From NCBI GenBank assembly GCA_014058105.1, contig JACGCM010001796.1, forward strand, positions 1,178,001 through 1,242,000: a stretch of 64,000 nucleotides of DNA, in the 5' to 3' direction. A program made the position numbers and the translations under genes. Below are positions 12,601-23,699 of this stretch, in pieces. The notes beneath the pieces were generated by a model. That model ran no database searches. It saw only the letters and a program-made list of their open reading frames with translations, and was not told the origin of the DNA. Each line of letters starts with the position of its first letter. Within the stretch, counting starts at the first letter, position 1. The stretch comes from Kingdonia uniflora (Eukaryota; Streptophyta; Magnoliopsida; Ranunculales; Circaeasteraceae).

Positions 12601-14868
12601 ACGACATTCCACACAAGCTTTGACTAATGCCTCCGGTGCCCAATCCCCGAGGTGGCATGCATGTTTACATGCCTTATGTGCCTCGCCTCTACGTGGGCAT
12701 GTCACTGCCCGTGCCGAGGCACACCCGTGCCTTTCGTCCCAACTCCCTGGTCTTGTTTGTGGCTAGCACCATCTCTCTTGCGGCTCTCGGCGACTTTGGG
12801 GACCTATCTCTCCCGACTTTCGGTCTCCGGAGTCGTGGGGGACCACTCTCTCCTTGGTGTGCTTTTAACCCGTTGCCGATAGACGGTTCCTCGCCAGGGG
12901 CCGCCGTCGTACGCTGGATTCCATGGGGTTCGACGAAACCCTCGATGTCCTCTGAGTCCGCAAATTTGTCAACGCTAGTTCAGACCCGCAAAAAAGTTGT
13001 AAAGATGGGTCCCTTCCCCTTCTTAATCGGGCTCTCTTCTTGATTTTAGGGGTAACTCGTCTCCTTTCCGTTGATGCCCACGTTTCTCCCATGGGGTAAC
13101 GGCTTCGAATTCATGGGGTTGATGCCCACGTTTCTCCCATCTCGCATAAAGGCGGCAGACCTCTCCCTCTTTCTCTAAAGGAACACCCGTCGCTACCTTG
13201 CACATCGTCACCCCCAACATCGGACAACGATACTCTCGCCTGACTTGTCATCACCGCTACTCACGTTGCCTCAATTTGTCATGAGCTTGTTAGAGGCCGT
13301 TAACCCTTTCGTGGATTCCATAAGTAACACCGTAGATTCCTCTACCGATTTCAAACGCTCTCCTTGCATAAGATCGGTTTCTACAGTGTTTTCTTACCCA
13401 TCTCCTCTGAAACGAAAAATAATTCTCTGCCCAAAATTCATTTTAGCTCTGGTACCAAGTTAACTACTACATACGATATATCCCCTTAGTATGGATTATC
13501 TTCAAATCAAATAACATAATAAATAAAATGAAACTAAAAGAAAAATAGAAACTAGCACATAGGAGTGTGCCTAGGTCATGGGTGTGATGATCTCGACCTA
13601 TCACTCTCACTTTTTTTTTTTTGGGGGGGGGTGGAGAATTTTAAAGCTTACACCCACAAAGATAATCAAACCAATCACCCTTTGTGATGTGCATTGCAAG
13701 TGGTGAATTGCACCTCATTGTAATCGCAGCTCCTTGCGGAATGCAATGCCGCGCTGCGAACCAAGCACAGCCTTAGTTTTCTCTAAAAGTATATGACTAG
13801 CAAGAACACCGGAAAAAAACTACTGCTTCCATCTAAGCAAATAAAAATCAAATTGCTTAAACTCATTCTACTAGTCTAATTTCTTGACCAAGTTTGCCAG
13901 CCAAAAATTCCACACAGGCCTTTTTTACACAACATTATTCAAATCTTGGTTAGCTGGCCAAACTAAGATAGGATATATTTACTATTATAGCTATTCCCGC
14001 GCAATTTGTTTTGACTTGAACAATCTGCCGAAAGGGTGCTGCGGATTCTATAAGAGGAAGAGAGCACCTATTTATTGGTGCTTTATATTTGCTTGTTTGT
14101 ATAACTTATACCATGAGTGCTATTGGGAGTTGTAAAGTTGTTAAATTGGGTAAAAAGAGTGTTTTTATTAATGAAAACCGGAAAACCACTCATATTCCTT
14201 CTTACCCCCGTAATCGAGCATCATTCACAAATGTAGAGCTGTATTGGCAGTGCTATTACCTTTTTAATAATAAAAAAACTTGACGATAGAAGCAACACCA
14301 GTTACTCTATTTTTTTCATATGTAATTAATTGTGGTTCTGGGTATGCTCTAGTAATTTATCTCTAGTAATGTGGAAAATTATTTGGTGCAGCATGAGGCT
14401 GGCCACGGAACTACTACTACTGGAAGAGGCCGGGGAAGAGGCCGAGGAAGAGGCAGGGGGCGAAGCAGCCGAGCTTTAGAAAGAGAAAATGCACAATTAG
14501 AAAAATGTGAAGATGATCCTGACATGTCTCCCGATCATAATAAGCCAAACTCAAACCTAAACCCAAAAGAAGAATCTAAGGAGAACACGGCAGTTGCTAG
14601 TAGTTCTAATGCAGTAATTAGGAACTTTGATCTCAATGTTGACTTGCATGAGAACGGTGACATGGCAGCAGCCGTAGCAGTCCCTCCCCCACAGGCAACA
14701 GGAGGCCCTACCCCAGCAGTGGAAACTCCTTCTGAGATGAAGCACGCCGAATTTCCAGGTTGGTCCCTATCTGACATGGATAAAATGGTAATTGACCCTC
14801 TCCAGCTTGCTCACCTGAATAGGAATTTAGATGAGGATGAGGAAGACTATGATGAAGAAGATAGCTAA
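6641..14868 (+). CDS. NF-YC11: NC2-alpha / DRAP1-like histone-fold corepressor (NF-YC11 type)
   Basis: Six exons join in frame: 6641-6673, 9051-9123, 9219-9312, 9590-9706, 9794-9851 and 14392-14868, encoding 283 residues. All borders are GT-AG. The start MRKKLDTRFPA followed by RIKKIMQADEDVGKIA is the signature N-terminus of NC2-alpha. The histone fold covers about residues 8-80 (ALELFLQDLCDRTYDITLQR, then VQSYNVFDFL). NC2-alpha pairs with NC2-beta and binds TBP on promoters, blocking TFIIA/TFIIB entry in the nucleus. After the fold come an acidic/basic linker, an RG-repeat run in exon 6, an EAR-like DLNVDL motif and an acidic tail ending DEEDYDEEDS. A CT-rich leader (about 6487-6535) precedes the start. 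Intron 5 is 4.5 kb because of nested transposons (9955-13772). It is convergent with the cystatin gene. Family call is firm; repression itself is inferred. Confidence 0.93.
10313..10662 (-). repeat. 3' LTR (350 bp) of the nested LTR element
   Basis: Plus-strand ends are TGTTAACT and CGACCTATCA. Its last 115 or so bases match 13484-13603 with few changes, including the words CACGACCTATCA/CTCGACCTATCA and GGAGTGTGCCTAGGTC. The purine tract next to it shows it is the 3' LTR in element orientation. Confidence 0.75.
10826..11230 (-). pseudogene. Gag fragment of the nested LTR element
   Basis: Minus-strand reading gives a capsid-like patch (STYEEKSFARNQVRNQSVDD, near 11215-11150) resembling the Retrotrans_gag region of Ty3/gypsy elements. 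Downstream is the knuckle CYNCSKT-x-HMRYEC (10867-10826), where the residue before the histidine is a TGA stop. Other stops lie between. It cannot be translated as one protein. Confidence 0.5.
11340..11819. mobile_element. MITE with 9-bp target duplication, inside the nested LTR element
   Basis: The 480-bp block starts AAGGTTTAAAAAGGCGG and ends TTTTTTTAAACCAT, giving short inverted ends around GGTTTAAAAA. It is flanked by GTCCGTACC (11331-11339) and GTCCATACC (11820-11828), a 9-bp duplication with one mismatch, the size made by Mutator-like transposases. Runs of GCCTC/GAGGC words (for example 11690-11795) allow folding. No coding capacity is seen. Confidence 0.6.
13071..13140. repeat. Short tandem duplication in the LTR element
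   Basis: The 22-base phrase beginning TTGATGCCCACGTTTCTCCC occurs at 13071-13092 and again at 13119-13140, a 48-bp period. It lies in the gag-side part of the nested LTR element. Confidence 0.7.
13458..13603 (-). repeat. 5' LTR, internally deleted, of the nested LTR element
   Basis: It matches both ends of the 350-bp LTR but lacks about 200 bases of its middle. It is followed on the minus strand by the primer-binding-type site TGGTACCAGAGC at 13457-13446. Confidence 0.7.
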
Positions 14869-16710
14869 GCGAAAAAGGTCAGTAGGAGTCATGCTCAATC
14901 TGATATGTAGAGTAGCAGATGTTAGATAATGTATTTTTCCATCTTGTTGATTTAGTTAGTTTAGTGGGAGCAAAACAAAATCACACCTAGAAAAGCTGAA
15001 AGTTTTTTTTGGCAGCCTCTTGGAATTGTATTATATGTTTCTGTACAATTCACTAACACAAGGAGCAGATGCAGAAATATATTTATCTGAGCTTCTGGTA
15101 ATCTTTCTTCGTGCACAGTAGTCCTCGTGTAGTTTCCTTTTCTTGTACCATTTTGGAAGTTCCTTTTTCCTGTACTAGTATTCATAAAAAAAAAGTAACA
15201 GCCTCAGTGAAGACATTCGTTCGAGCCAGTTTCTAATATGATATTTACTCTAGAAAGTGATGATCTTAGCACAAAACCTCAGTCGAGCCAGATGTCTTAT
15301 TATTTTTACTCCATGGAAACCGGATGGTCTCTCAGTGCAGAAAGCCAGTTGAGCCAGATGGCATTACGTTTCTTATTTCACTCTCTCGATCTATTTAGCA
15401 GTGATACTGATACATTGAGATCTGTCTTGGATATGGTACATCACTTTCTCAGTTTTGAAAGAATGGCTGATCAATTGTGATTTTCAAATATACTGAATAC
15501 AATTGAGATGTTGCAAGTGTTACTGATAAATCACGGTTTATTATGAAGGATTCTTCGTACTGCTAGCTATAATTTGGCTATAAAGCTGATATTTTTTTCC
15601 AGGGGCTCAAACACACTAGTACCTCGTCTAAATCAACTTTTTCAATAACTTGATTTCTGCAATTGATTTTTTTATTTTGCTGGGCAAGCTAGGAGTGACA
15701 CAGGTTAAGAGTGACTCGTTTGTCAGCCAATTATTCCAAAAACAGCTATGATAGGTTGTTTCAATTAAGAAGGCGACAATCTTCTATCTTGTAAAACATA
15801 AGCCTGGCAGCCCTGGTGGCCCAGCACAAGTGTTAAGGTTGACTGAACAATGATAGGCGGGTGCCCAATTTATTTTTTTGATGTTTGCCCATGAACATGA
15901 TGATACCATTGCCAGTGCTGAACATAAGAATAAAATCAAGAGATGACACTATGTATTGTACAGCGAAAACTGATTGTCCAAATTTCTATGCCTGTTTCGT
16001 TTTGGAATTCCAAATTAAATGTAACACACCACAAAACTTTTCCAAGGTTCCAGAAGGTTTTTCTATCTAATTTTTTTCTTCTTCGAACTGTTCACAGTGC
16101 ATCGATAAAATGCTGAATACCGACTTCCTTTTTCAATGACGAAAACAACTGTAGAAGTGGAATCCAAAAATGTGCCATCTTTAGCATGAGCCATAAAATT
16201 AAAGGCACACAAATGCATACACTAGCCCAGCACATACCTAAATATTAGCTCAAGCTTGAAATTTGTTTCACTCACAGAAGAACCCGAGTACTAAAGGGTC
16301 ATTACAAAAGTTTCAGTCTTTTGTGTTGAAATTTGTCTAGGGCAGACAAATCCCTTTATAGGATACAAAAAGGCTTGCAAACAAACTACATGACTTAATC
16401 ATCAGCTTTACCTTAACCTTTCCCTTCCATCTATGTATGACCAGAATATTTTATGGCATCACAAAACCTATTTCCTTGGAAAGAAATATAATAAATACAG
16501 GAGGATTAAGATATTGCACTAGAGCATATTGTAGATATCTTGAAACTGACTATTAATTGGAAATATTTTTCTGCTTAAAGATATCCAGCATATGTACAGC
16601 AATTATTCATCAACAAGCGTAAGTACTAAAATGACGTCGTAGAAGACATCACAGGTGTACTAATCCACACACATTACAGAGACTACTAAGGCTTTATACC
16701 GTCAGAAGAA
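14869..16710. other. Intergenic, between the convergent NC2-alpha and cystatin genes
   Basis: This holds the 3' UTRs of the two convergent genes. No coding sequence or transposon is recognised. A phrase like TCGAGCCAG recurs near 15223, 15282 and 15347. Short open frames have no recognisable content. Confidence 0.5.
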
Positions 16711-19700
16711 TCAAGAGTGGTCTTGTTCCATTTGATTCAAATGGAAGGTACCTTCAAGAGTCTTGTGCACTTCAACCTTGTATTTTTCCTCCTTAGTGCC
16801 CCTCTTCAGCTTTATAAGGATGTCAAACTTGGCAGAGTCCTCAATCACCTGCATGCACAAAAATATATAAGATTCAATAACAGTACTTTTATTGGCTGGT
16901 GATATAATACCAAAGAAGATGGGAACATCAGATGTTGACCTCGGCCTTGGCGAGAAGGATATCTAGCAGTTCATAGGGAGCCAAAGAGTTTGACCTTTGC
17001 TGGATAGTCTTCACTGCATGGTTCGCTGCATCTTGTACTACAGGATCGTGTGTTGGCACTTCTCGCCATCCTTGTCCATGGCCACCATCTGTTCATAAGA
17101 ACCACAACACCTAAAAGTTACGACTTTTAACTTAAAGATTATCTGCTTGGTGAACCATGGAGGCTTTAAGAGCAAGTCTATTTTCAGATGAGGGACACCT
17201 AAACACGAGATATCAACTCTCAAGCATGTATGGCCAAAAACGGAACACTGAAGAACTTAGAACAGAAACATTTTACACGAGATATCCCAGGTCTTTTCGT
17301 TAATTTTAAGTGCATCCGCTGAATTTCATTGTTATTTTTGCATTAACATGGAGAATAGCTTGCTTAACTAGGATCTAATATACAGAATAACAAGAAAAAA
17401 CCAATACATCAATATCGCTACGCCTGTCATGCAATTAGAAGACAGGAGCTCATCTTGTCCTACTACATCATCAGGTGGTATGGCTGGTTTATGATAATTT
17501 CCTTCTAACATCGGTAGAGTCAGCATAGGTTATGTTAAAAGCTATAGGGGCTCGGTTTATCATTTTGATGGCCTAACTTCAGAGGACAGGCCCAAATTGT
17601 TCCCTTATCGTCATTTTACTATCATTTGGGGCATGGAAACAGAGAGGAACATTATAAGTTTTAGAGGAAGTGCCTCAACTTCCCCCAAATCCTCCGAGAA
17701 ATTATAGCGCTTCTTGAAACATGGCCCATGATAGTTTCAGGTTAGAGAGGCCGCCCTTTTGTTGCCTGTAGGGACAAGTTGATTACATAAAATTAGCATC
17801 ACCACTGTTATCTTTGTATGTGGCTGCCTCAGGTGTGGACTTTCTTAGCAAGCACGGGTCACACAATATTTTCTAACATGCACGTGAAATAACCCTGGTC
17901 TTGGGGATAAGCTATTACAACTGAAACCTAAGAACTTCAAAATACATACCTTAGACATGGAAACAGTTTAATCAACTAATATTTTCTGATCACCAATTAT
18001 TTTCTAATGGTGATGAAATTGTTTCTTGGTGGAATAGATGATGGCATAGCTTTGATCAAGTTCTGTTACATTCTTTTTTAATAGCTGGCATATTGATGTA
18101 AGTAAGCTACATATTCAATCCAAACTAAGAAATCTCATTCGAGACGTTACCTCGATCACAACCCTCATCTTAAGGCGGTGCAAAGTAGGAAGAAAATGAT
18201 GCAAGTATACTTTAACTTACGGATGGTTCAATGAAAACATGCTATACAGAATAAAGATAGAGATGTTCGTTTATGACATCTTGTGTAGCTTTAACCACTC
18301 AGTTCCCTCGAGGATGTCAAACTAGAAAAGGAGAGCTTGGAAATAAATATGAAGATTGCTGGTTTTATGAAGGAAATTTAGAGAGGACGACAAGGAAAAT
18401 CTCATGGCTGAATGAATGGCAGCACAAGAACAAATCAATAACTAAACGACATCTAAGGGATATAAATTCTTTCAAAACCTCAAAGTACAACCCTTGACCA
18501 CATGTATTCAAATCTCACCACAGTGCTCTAGTCTTTTAAATGATATGAATGTAATGTCTTAGCAAAAAAAAGAAGAAAGAGATAAAACAAACAACAGGAT
18601 GGAAAAGTAGACATTTGTGATACACCTAAAGGTGTAGAAACACATACAGAAAGAATCTGGAGAAGAGTTGAAGAAAACTCAATCTTATTTGGTAATTTTA
18701 TCCGATGTTTTCCTCAGAAAGCATTCTTCTCAGATGATACTAAATATTTTTCACATCTACAAAAAAATGGAATTCTAACAAAATAGTTCCTCCTATGTAC
18801 ACAGTTCTAGGTCTAACTCACTCTATATTCTCTCGGATATGCATTTACTAATGAACAAATGATTACGATAAGACAAGTGTGCAAGTTATAGAACATGATA
18901 TCAGGCACTAAATACATCTCTAAAATAAAAAAATGCGCAACTTATAGAATAAGATTAGGCGCTCACCTTGCTTGGCCCCAAGATCCGAAGAGGTGAATGA
19001 AGGCGTAGAGTCACCTGCATGTTTGAATTCATGCAGTTTCTTAAAGTTCATCCATGGTTTCACCCAGATCTTCGCTTCATAGATCTTCTTTTTACCCCCG
19101 TCAATCGCCTCCAGAGTAAGATGGTGCATAGTACCAGCCACCACTTGTTCCTTCGCCTTCAAAACCTTTACGAACTCCAAAAGGGCATTCTGCACAAAAC
19201 GTCCAACATCCATTGATATCCCAAGATACAGATGATCAAATCAAAGGTAACTAGATTTTATTTACTTTATTATTCTGAAAAATATAAGAGCTTAGTGCGT
19301 CATGAATTGAGATATCAGTATTGAGTGGATATACAGGTCCCCTGAGAAACCCATCCGAGGTAAAATAACCAATATCTTTACAATTTCACATCAATCCCCC
19401 GACGATCCGCTATATAAAACATACAAAAATAAAATAAAAACTTCGTGCAGCATGGAAAGCCAATATAATGTAAGTTTTAAACCACTGTAGGCTACACTAC
19501 AAACCAATAGGTAACGCAACCAATAGGTATCAACCAACATTGTCAGATACTAAAATTTAGCACCGACCACGATAAATCCTTTCCCCCCAATATAAATGTA
19601 TAAGATCGGTATATTATATCTCTAAATTTTAATATCAGTAAATTTTCACTATTTCCTTGGTAGATAAACTTATATGCACAATAATGACTAGTAACTCGTT

Positions 19701-20615
19701 TTCAGAAGCAAAACTGCCAGCTTACAAACCTCTACCTAAAAATAATGCAGAACCTAGAAAACACAATTCAAGTCAAATCAAAACACAACAATTCGCTTAT
19801 TTTCAATCAAAAGACCCACTAGCTACCTACACCGCTACACCAATCAACTATGTAACATTGACACGGGTATGACGCCGACTATAAAAAAGGTCAAAAGCGG
19901 ACACGGCCTTGTACTTAGTTTTTTCTTGTTTTTTATAACTACATAGTCAACATGGATCACTACATTTATGATGCTAAAAAAAACGATAGAACTTACTACT
20001 ATTTACTACCATTGAGTAACATGTCTAAAGAACTAGAAAAGTTAAAAACTATATGCCAAAAAGTTGGTCATCTAAGCAAGGAGTACCCAATGGTGTTTCA
20101 AATACGTATTGTCCATGTTACATAGCAATCAAGTTAGGCATCTAAAATTTCTACCACGCCTTTTCAAGCCGATATATATTACACTATAACATATACTTTG
20201 CTCAAAATTTGAGTGCCAAAGACTCAATCTTTTGTCTTATAAACTGATACCCATCACTCAAAATTAAAACCCACAGTTTTTTTGCAACTTTCCATGAAAA
20301 CCCATTAATACTTTGCTCACACCTAACGATTAGGCACTAAATTTTCAAGACAACTCTATTATCAAATCATTAATAAGCAGATAACAAATCATCACAAACA
20401 ACAGCAATAGCAACAATTACCTCGTTCTTGTTGTGTTCTTCAACAGCGAATCTGGCGAGACTCTCGATCTCCACACTGTTCTCAACTCCTTGAGATTCAC
20501 GAACACCACCAACAACAGCACTAGCAGTTGACATCTTTATCAATCGATCTTCTTCTTCACCGCTAAACCCTAATTCGAAACACAGTAACAAAATCACAAT
20601 TACACAGAGTTTCAT
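16711..20615 (-). CDS. CYS6: Phytocystatin with C-terminal legumain-inhibitor-type extension
   Basis: Four exons join in frame: 20615-20421, 19189-18967, 17088-16940 and 16848-16711, encoding 234 residues. The chosen start gives a hydrophobic signal-like N-terminus ([19 protein letters not shown]); the in-frame upstream ATG near 20822 would lose it. Cystatin features in order are the N-terminal GG (residues 36-37), [10 protein letters not shown] (phytocystatin signature, about 53-62), the QVVAG inhibitory loop and the second-loop PW in KPWMNF. The extension carries SNSL, the motif linked to inhibition of legumain-type (C13) proteases, then a second cystatin-like half ending [10 protein letters not shown]. 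Long phytocystatins block papain-like (C1A) proteases through the first domain and legumains through the extension. All expected residues are present, so it should be active, probably in the secretory pathway. Confidence 0.94.
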
Positions 20616-20857
20616 CGCTCTCTCTCTCTTTATGAGCTCTTGAAAAGCCTCTCCTTTGAGAGTTTTGAGATGCAGAGTTCCCGCCACGTGTGGGACACGT
20701 GTTGAGAATCGTACGGTTGGGTTTGCGTGAGATGTAAGCGTCGGTTGGAATGGTAGTTGATGCTTCAAAGAGCATCTGAGCATCTCCAGCAACAAAGATA
20801 AAAGTAATGTCGCTGATTGCATAGAACGTCTAGACGGAACTGGAGCTCTATGTGTTA

Positions 20858-21254
20858 GAGCATCTTCTAAAGTGCCTCACTACCTTGTTGAAAAAAAACC
20901 AAATTCAAGTTAGTGAGGCTATATTTCTTCTAACAGTACTTGACTTGAATTTTTTAATAGGCGCCCACCTGTTTTTTTTTTTTTTTGATTTTTTTTCTTC
21001 TTCATAAATTCAAATTGGGCGCCTAAGTCTTAGGCACCTGATTTGAATTTTTGTTAAAAAAACAATTGGGCGCCCAAACCTTAGGCGCATGTTTAAAAAT
21101 ATAATAGACGCCGAACACTTGAGCACCCAATCGCGAACTTAAAAAACAAGACTAATCTAAGATTCAACCTTGCCTTTTGAGACTCAAATCCAAGGTAGTG
21201 AGGCACTGTTGGATCACAAAAATCCAAGGTAGTGAGGCACTTTAGGAGATGCTC
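20858..21254. mobile_element. Tourist-like MITE
   Basis: A 397-bp element with roughly 30-bp inverted ends: GAGCATCTTCTAAAGTGCCT on the left and GAGCATCTCCTAAAGTGCCT read on the minus strand from the right. TTA flanks both sides (20855-20857, 21255-21257). A second inward copy of the GTGCCTCACTACCTTGGATT phrase lies near the right end. GAGCATCTCC-type termini are common in plant Tourist/Harbinger MITEs. It lies about 240 bp upstream of the cystatin start, so it may be in its promoter. Confidence 0.85.
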
Positions 21255-22680
21255 TTATGGTTAGTCGAGAATATTAAGAATGATATATTGCAAATTACTC
21301 TTTTGATTGTTTGTTTTTTCACTTAAAAGTGATGGATGCTGACTGAGGTGGTAATGGTGATTGATGAATGAGAAGTAAGCAAGTTCATGTTGTTTACTCT
21401 TAACAAAACCTCCCAATTCCGACTTCTATCTCCGTATAACTGATTTCTCCCTCGATTGTGAATCTCCCCTGAAAGAATCGATTTGGTCTCTTGGTATGGA
21501 TTTCAAGGGTTTGATTTGGTTTTGAAGGGTTTAATTTTGGTTCAACCAGGTTTTGATCTATGCTAAAGGGTTTGATTTCAGTGTGTTATTCGGTTGTGCA
21601 AGGGATTTAAGGGTATGATTTCAAGGGCATTCAACTCTTCATTCGATAATCATGGGGTAAGATTCCAGAGGCCTCGAATCCATCGTGGATTTCTTGCTTA
21701 TCGCAATTACAAGTTAATTATCGTTTGCCCATCTCTAAATATTTAGGGGATTTGTTGGATTAGCATTAGGGTTTGCAATTAGGAACAAAGCAGGTCTTTT
21801 CCCAGGTCATTTTGCCCATGTCGAGTATATAAGGTTGCAAATCATATTTATCTGTGAAGAGACATTAACACAATACAAAGATAAGTACTGTGAAAAAAGA
21901 GGCAAATTTCAAGCTAGGCATGGTTCACGCAAGTCGAAATAAAGTCGAGAAAACTAGGACAACTTCCTAATGAACAGCTAAAAAACTCATTGACAAATCC
22001 GAAATCGGGAAGGGCCCCTAACTCCTGAGGAAGGATGCACTTCGAGAATATTTTTCGGTGCCATCTCCATTTTTTCCCGATCCCGCGGCCTCGAATAGAT
22101 AGCTCCACAACCTATCAATCCTATAATGCCATCAAACTGCCCCTGCCCCTGCCCCTGAGGATTTTTCTTTTTCTCTTTCGAAAGAAGTTTCTTTCGCGTG
22201 TAAATACAAACAAGAAGAAATTTAGAACTTAAACAAACAAAAATACCAACAGCAACAAACAATGTAGATATTAAAGCGTCCGAGTCTACTACTATATAAG
22301 CCAGAGCGACTCGCACTACATTCCTAACATAAAAAAACAAATTTAAGAGTCGTAATTACTTCGACAACGACGACATAATAAAAGATTGCACATACCCGGC
22401 ATTCAGGACTCCCATCGACCTCCTTTTCACAATTTATAGTCTTTTTGATTCTCCCGTCAGGCAACATTTCTTCAACCCTAATCACCAAAAGGACAAAATT
22501 AAATGATATTTAGGAATTTCAAAACCCAAATCATTAAAAACAATAGAAACAAAGAAAATCTTTTGATCATCAAGATTAATCCATACCACTGGCCGGGACG
22601 TGCACAAGTTTTAGGCCTGCAGCCGCTGCTCATCCAAAACAACAGACATAAACAAGAATCTTAAGTAATTTCAAACCCTA
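21255..22680. other. Intergenic, partly organelle-like in texture
   Basis: No gene is recognised. The stretch about 21900-22210 differs in texture from its surroundings: GC-richer, with CCCCTGCCCCTGCCCCTGAGG (near 22139) and a hairpin-like CTCTTTCGAAAGAAGTTTCTTTCG (near 22173). Such words are familiar from plant mitochondrial intergenic DNA, so a nuclear mitochondrial insertion is possible. The open frame at 22340-21987 (-) has no recognised domain. A small exon-like block on the minus strand (about 22478-22399) is framed by an AG and a GT but could not be joined to a gene. Confidence 0.3.
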
Positions 22681-22724
22681 ATTAATTAGCACGAAGAGCA
22701 GAAACAGACAAGAATTTTGAAACC

Positions 22725-23405
22725 CTAATTAGTAAGAAACTTTTCGGACCCTGGCTCCATGAGAGCAACTTTTGGCAGCTTTGTTTGGGGTGATTTCTTT
22801 GACCTCTTGAGAGCAGCTTTTGGCAGCTCTGTTTGGGGACCTTTCTTTGAGTCTCTGAGAGCAACTTCTGGCTGTTTTGTTTTGGGAGCTTTCATTGAGC
22901 GTTTAAATTTGGGCCTGGGTATCCTTTTGAGAGCATATTTCGTTTCCTCAGGATATACATTCCCTACAATAAAATGCATAATTGTTGATAAGTGAGAATG
23001 GCGAAACATTGCATAAATCAAAAGCAAACAAGAAATGTATTGCAAATAGATATTACAGTATATGGATTGACAACAGCAGAAGTGAAAACGTATGAATAAC
23101 AAAGACATAAGTAATTAACCTAATTTAAGAGTGAGGTATAAGCCTCACTGCACTGTAATTGTGAGGCGCGAAGTCTCAAATAATAACGGTTATGTGATGA
23201 CCCTCCCTTTCTCTCTCACACACACGAACACGAACACTCAGGAGTAGGTGTATTATTAGGCAGTATTAATAGAAGTACCAAAGTAGTAAATGTATGTTAA
23301 ATGGTACCTCTGCAGCTTTTTGTTTCTCTTTGCAGCTGTTTTTTCAGCATAATATTTAGCTATATCATCTTTAATCCTTGATTCAGGAACCGCAATTCCA
23401 ATATG
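22725..23405 (-). CDS. Unrecognised spliced gene, copy 1, with Lys-rich repeats (partial)
   Basis: I do not recognise the family. Two exons join in frame: 23405-23308 (begins HIGIAVPESRIKDDIAKYY, ends KKLQ plus two bases) and 22963-22725 (NVYPEETKYALKRIPRPKF, then Lys-rich repeats, stop at 22725). Borders are GT-AG. The C-terminal part holds about three 16-17 residue repeats of the type SKK-(G/S)-PQT-(E/K)-LPK-(A/V)-AL, basic and possibly nuclear or nucleic-acid binding. The first coding exon was not found, so the 5' part is missing or displaced. A diverged copy lies at 33850-34562. The two copies use different donor positions and acceptor frames yet both stay open, which favours real coding sequence over chance. 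Confidence 0.45.
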
Positions 23406-23416
23406 CTAACATACAA
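22908..23416. repeat. Segmental duplication, copy 1
   Basis: About 500 bp here matches 33940-34426 at high identity, in the same orientation, including intron sequence (for example GAGAATGGCGAAACATTGCA). The duplicated segment covers parts of two exons and the intron between them. Confidence 0.9.
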
Positions 23417-23699
23417 GAAATCCGGTTGAAGATATATTTGATGGGAAACATTGTGAAAGTGAGGATGAAGGTAGCATTTGATGATAGAAATCCGGTTGGA
23501 GATCATATGAATAGGTTTGGTCTAGCGTCTTCTAATGTTCTGAAGAAGAGTGCATGACAGGGGTTGATTTATATGGTTGCATTCGTAAGTGTCGAAGAGA
23601 AGTGCAATGGGATACTTCAAACATGCCCTGCTTCAGAATTCTATAAATTATGTAAAATAGAGCATCAAGTATTAACTTCTTCTTCTTCTTCTCTCGTCG

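Larger units (their letters stand above)
10313..13603 (-). mobile_element. Small gag-bearing LTR element nested in the MITE
   Basis: Direct repeats flank the element: 10313-10662 (350 bp) and 13458-13603 (146 bp; the same sequence lacking about 200 internal bases). A 5-bp CTCTC target duplication lies at 10308-10312 and 13604-13608. On the minus strand TGGTACCAGAGC (13457-13446), close to the usual initiator-tRNA primer site, follows the right LTR, and a purine tract CAAAGAGGGGGAGCAT (about 10678-10663) precedes the left LTR. These fix the orientation as minus. Internally only gag-like sequence is seen: a capsid-like patch near 11210-11060 and a CX2CX4HX4C knuckle (10867-10826) interrupted by a stop. 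No pol was found, so it looks non-autonomous and Ty3/gypsy-like. Confidence 0.75.
9955..13772. mobile_element. PIF/Harbinger-like element in intron 5, split by an LTR element
   Basis: The left end GGCTGTGCATGGTTGGCTGC and the inverted right end (GGCTGTGCTTGGTTCGCAGC read on the minus strand) form terminal inverted repeats. Both are flanked by TTA (9952-9954 and 13773-13775), the target duplication typical of PIF/Harbinger and Tourist MITEs. Removing the nested LTR element leaves about 520 bp (9955-10312 plus 13609-13772) with no transposase, so the host element was a MITE. It sits wholly inside an intron of the NC2-alpha gene. Confidence 0.75.

Noticed and set aside
12317..12766. Long plus-strand open frame of 149 codons with GC-rich content
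   Set aside because: It lies inside the nested LTR element on the strand opposite to its gag. The composition follows local repeats and no domain is visible.
20616..20822. Upstream ATG in frame with the cystatin gene
   Set aside because: It would put a non-conserved leader ahead of the hydrophobic signal-like start at 20615; the inner ATG fits the family better.
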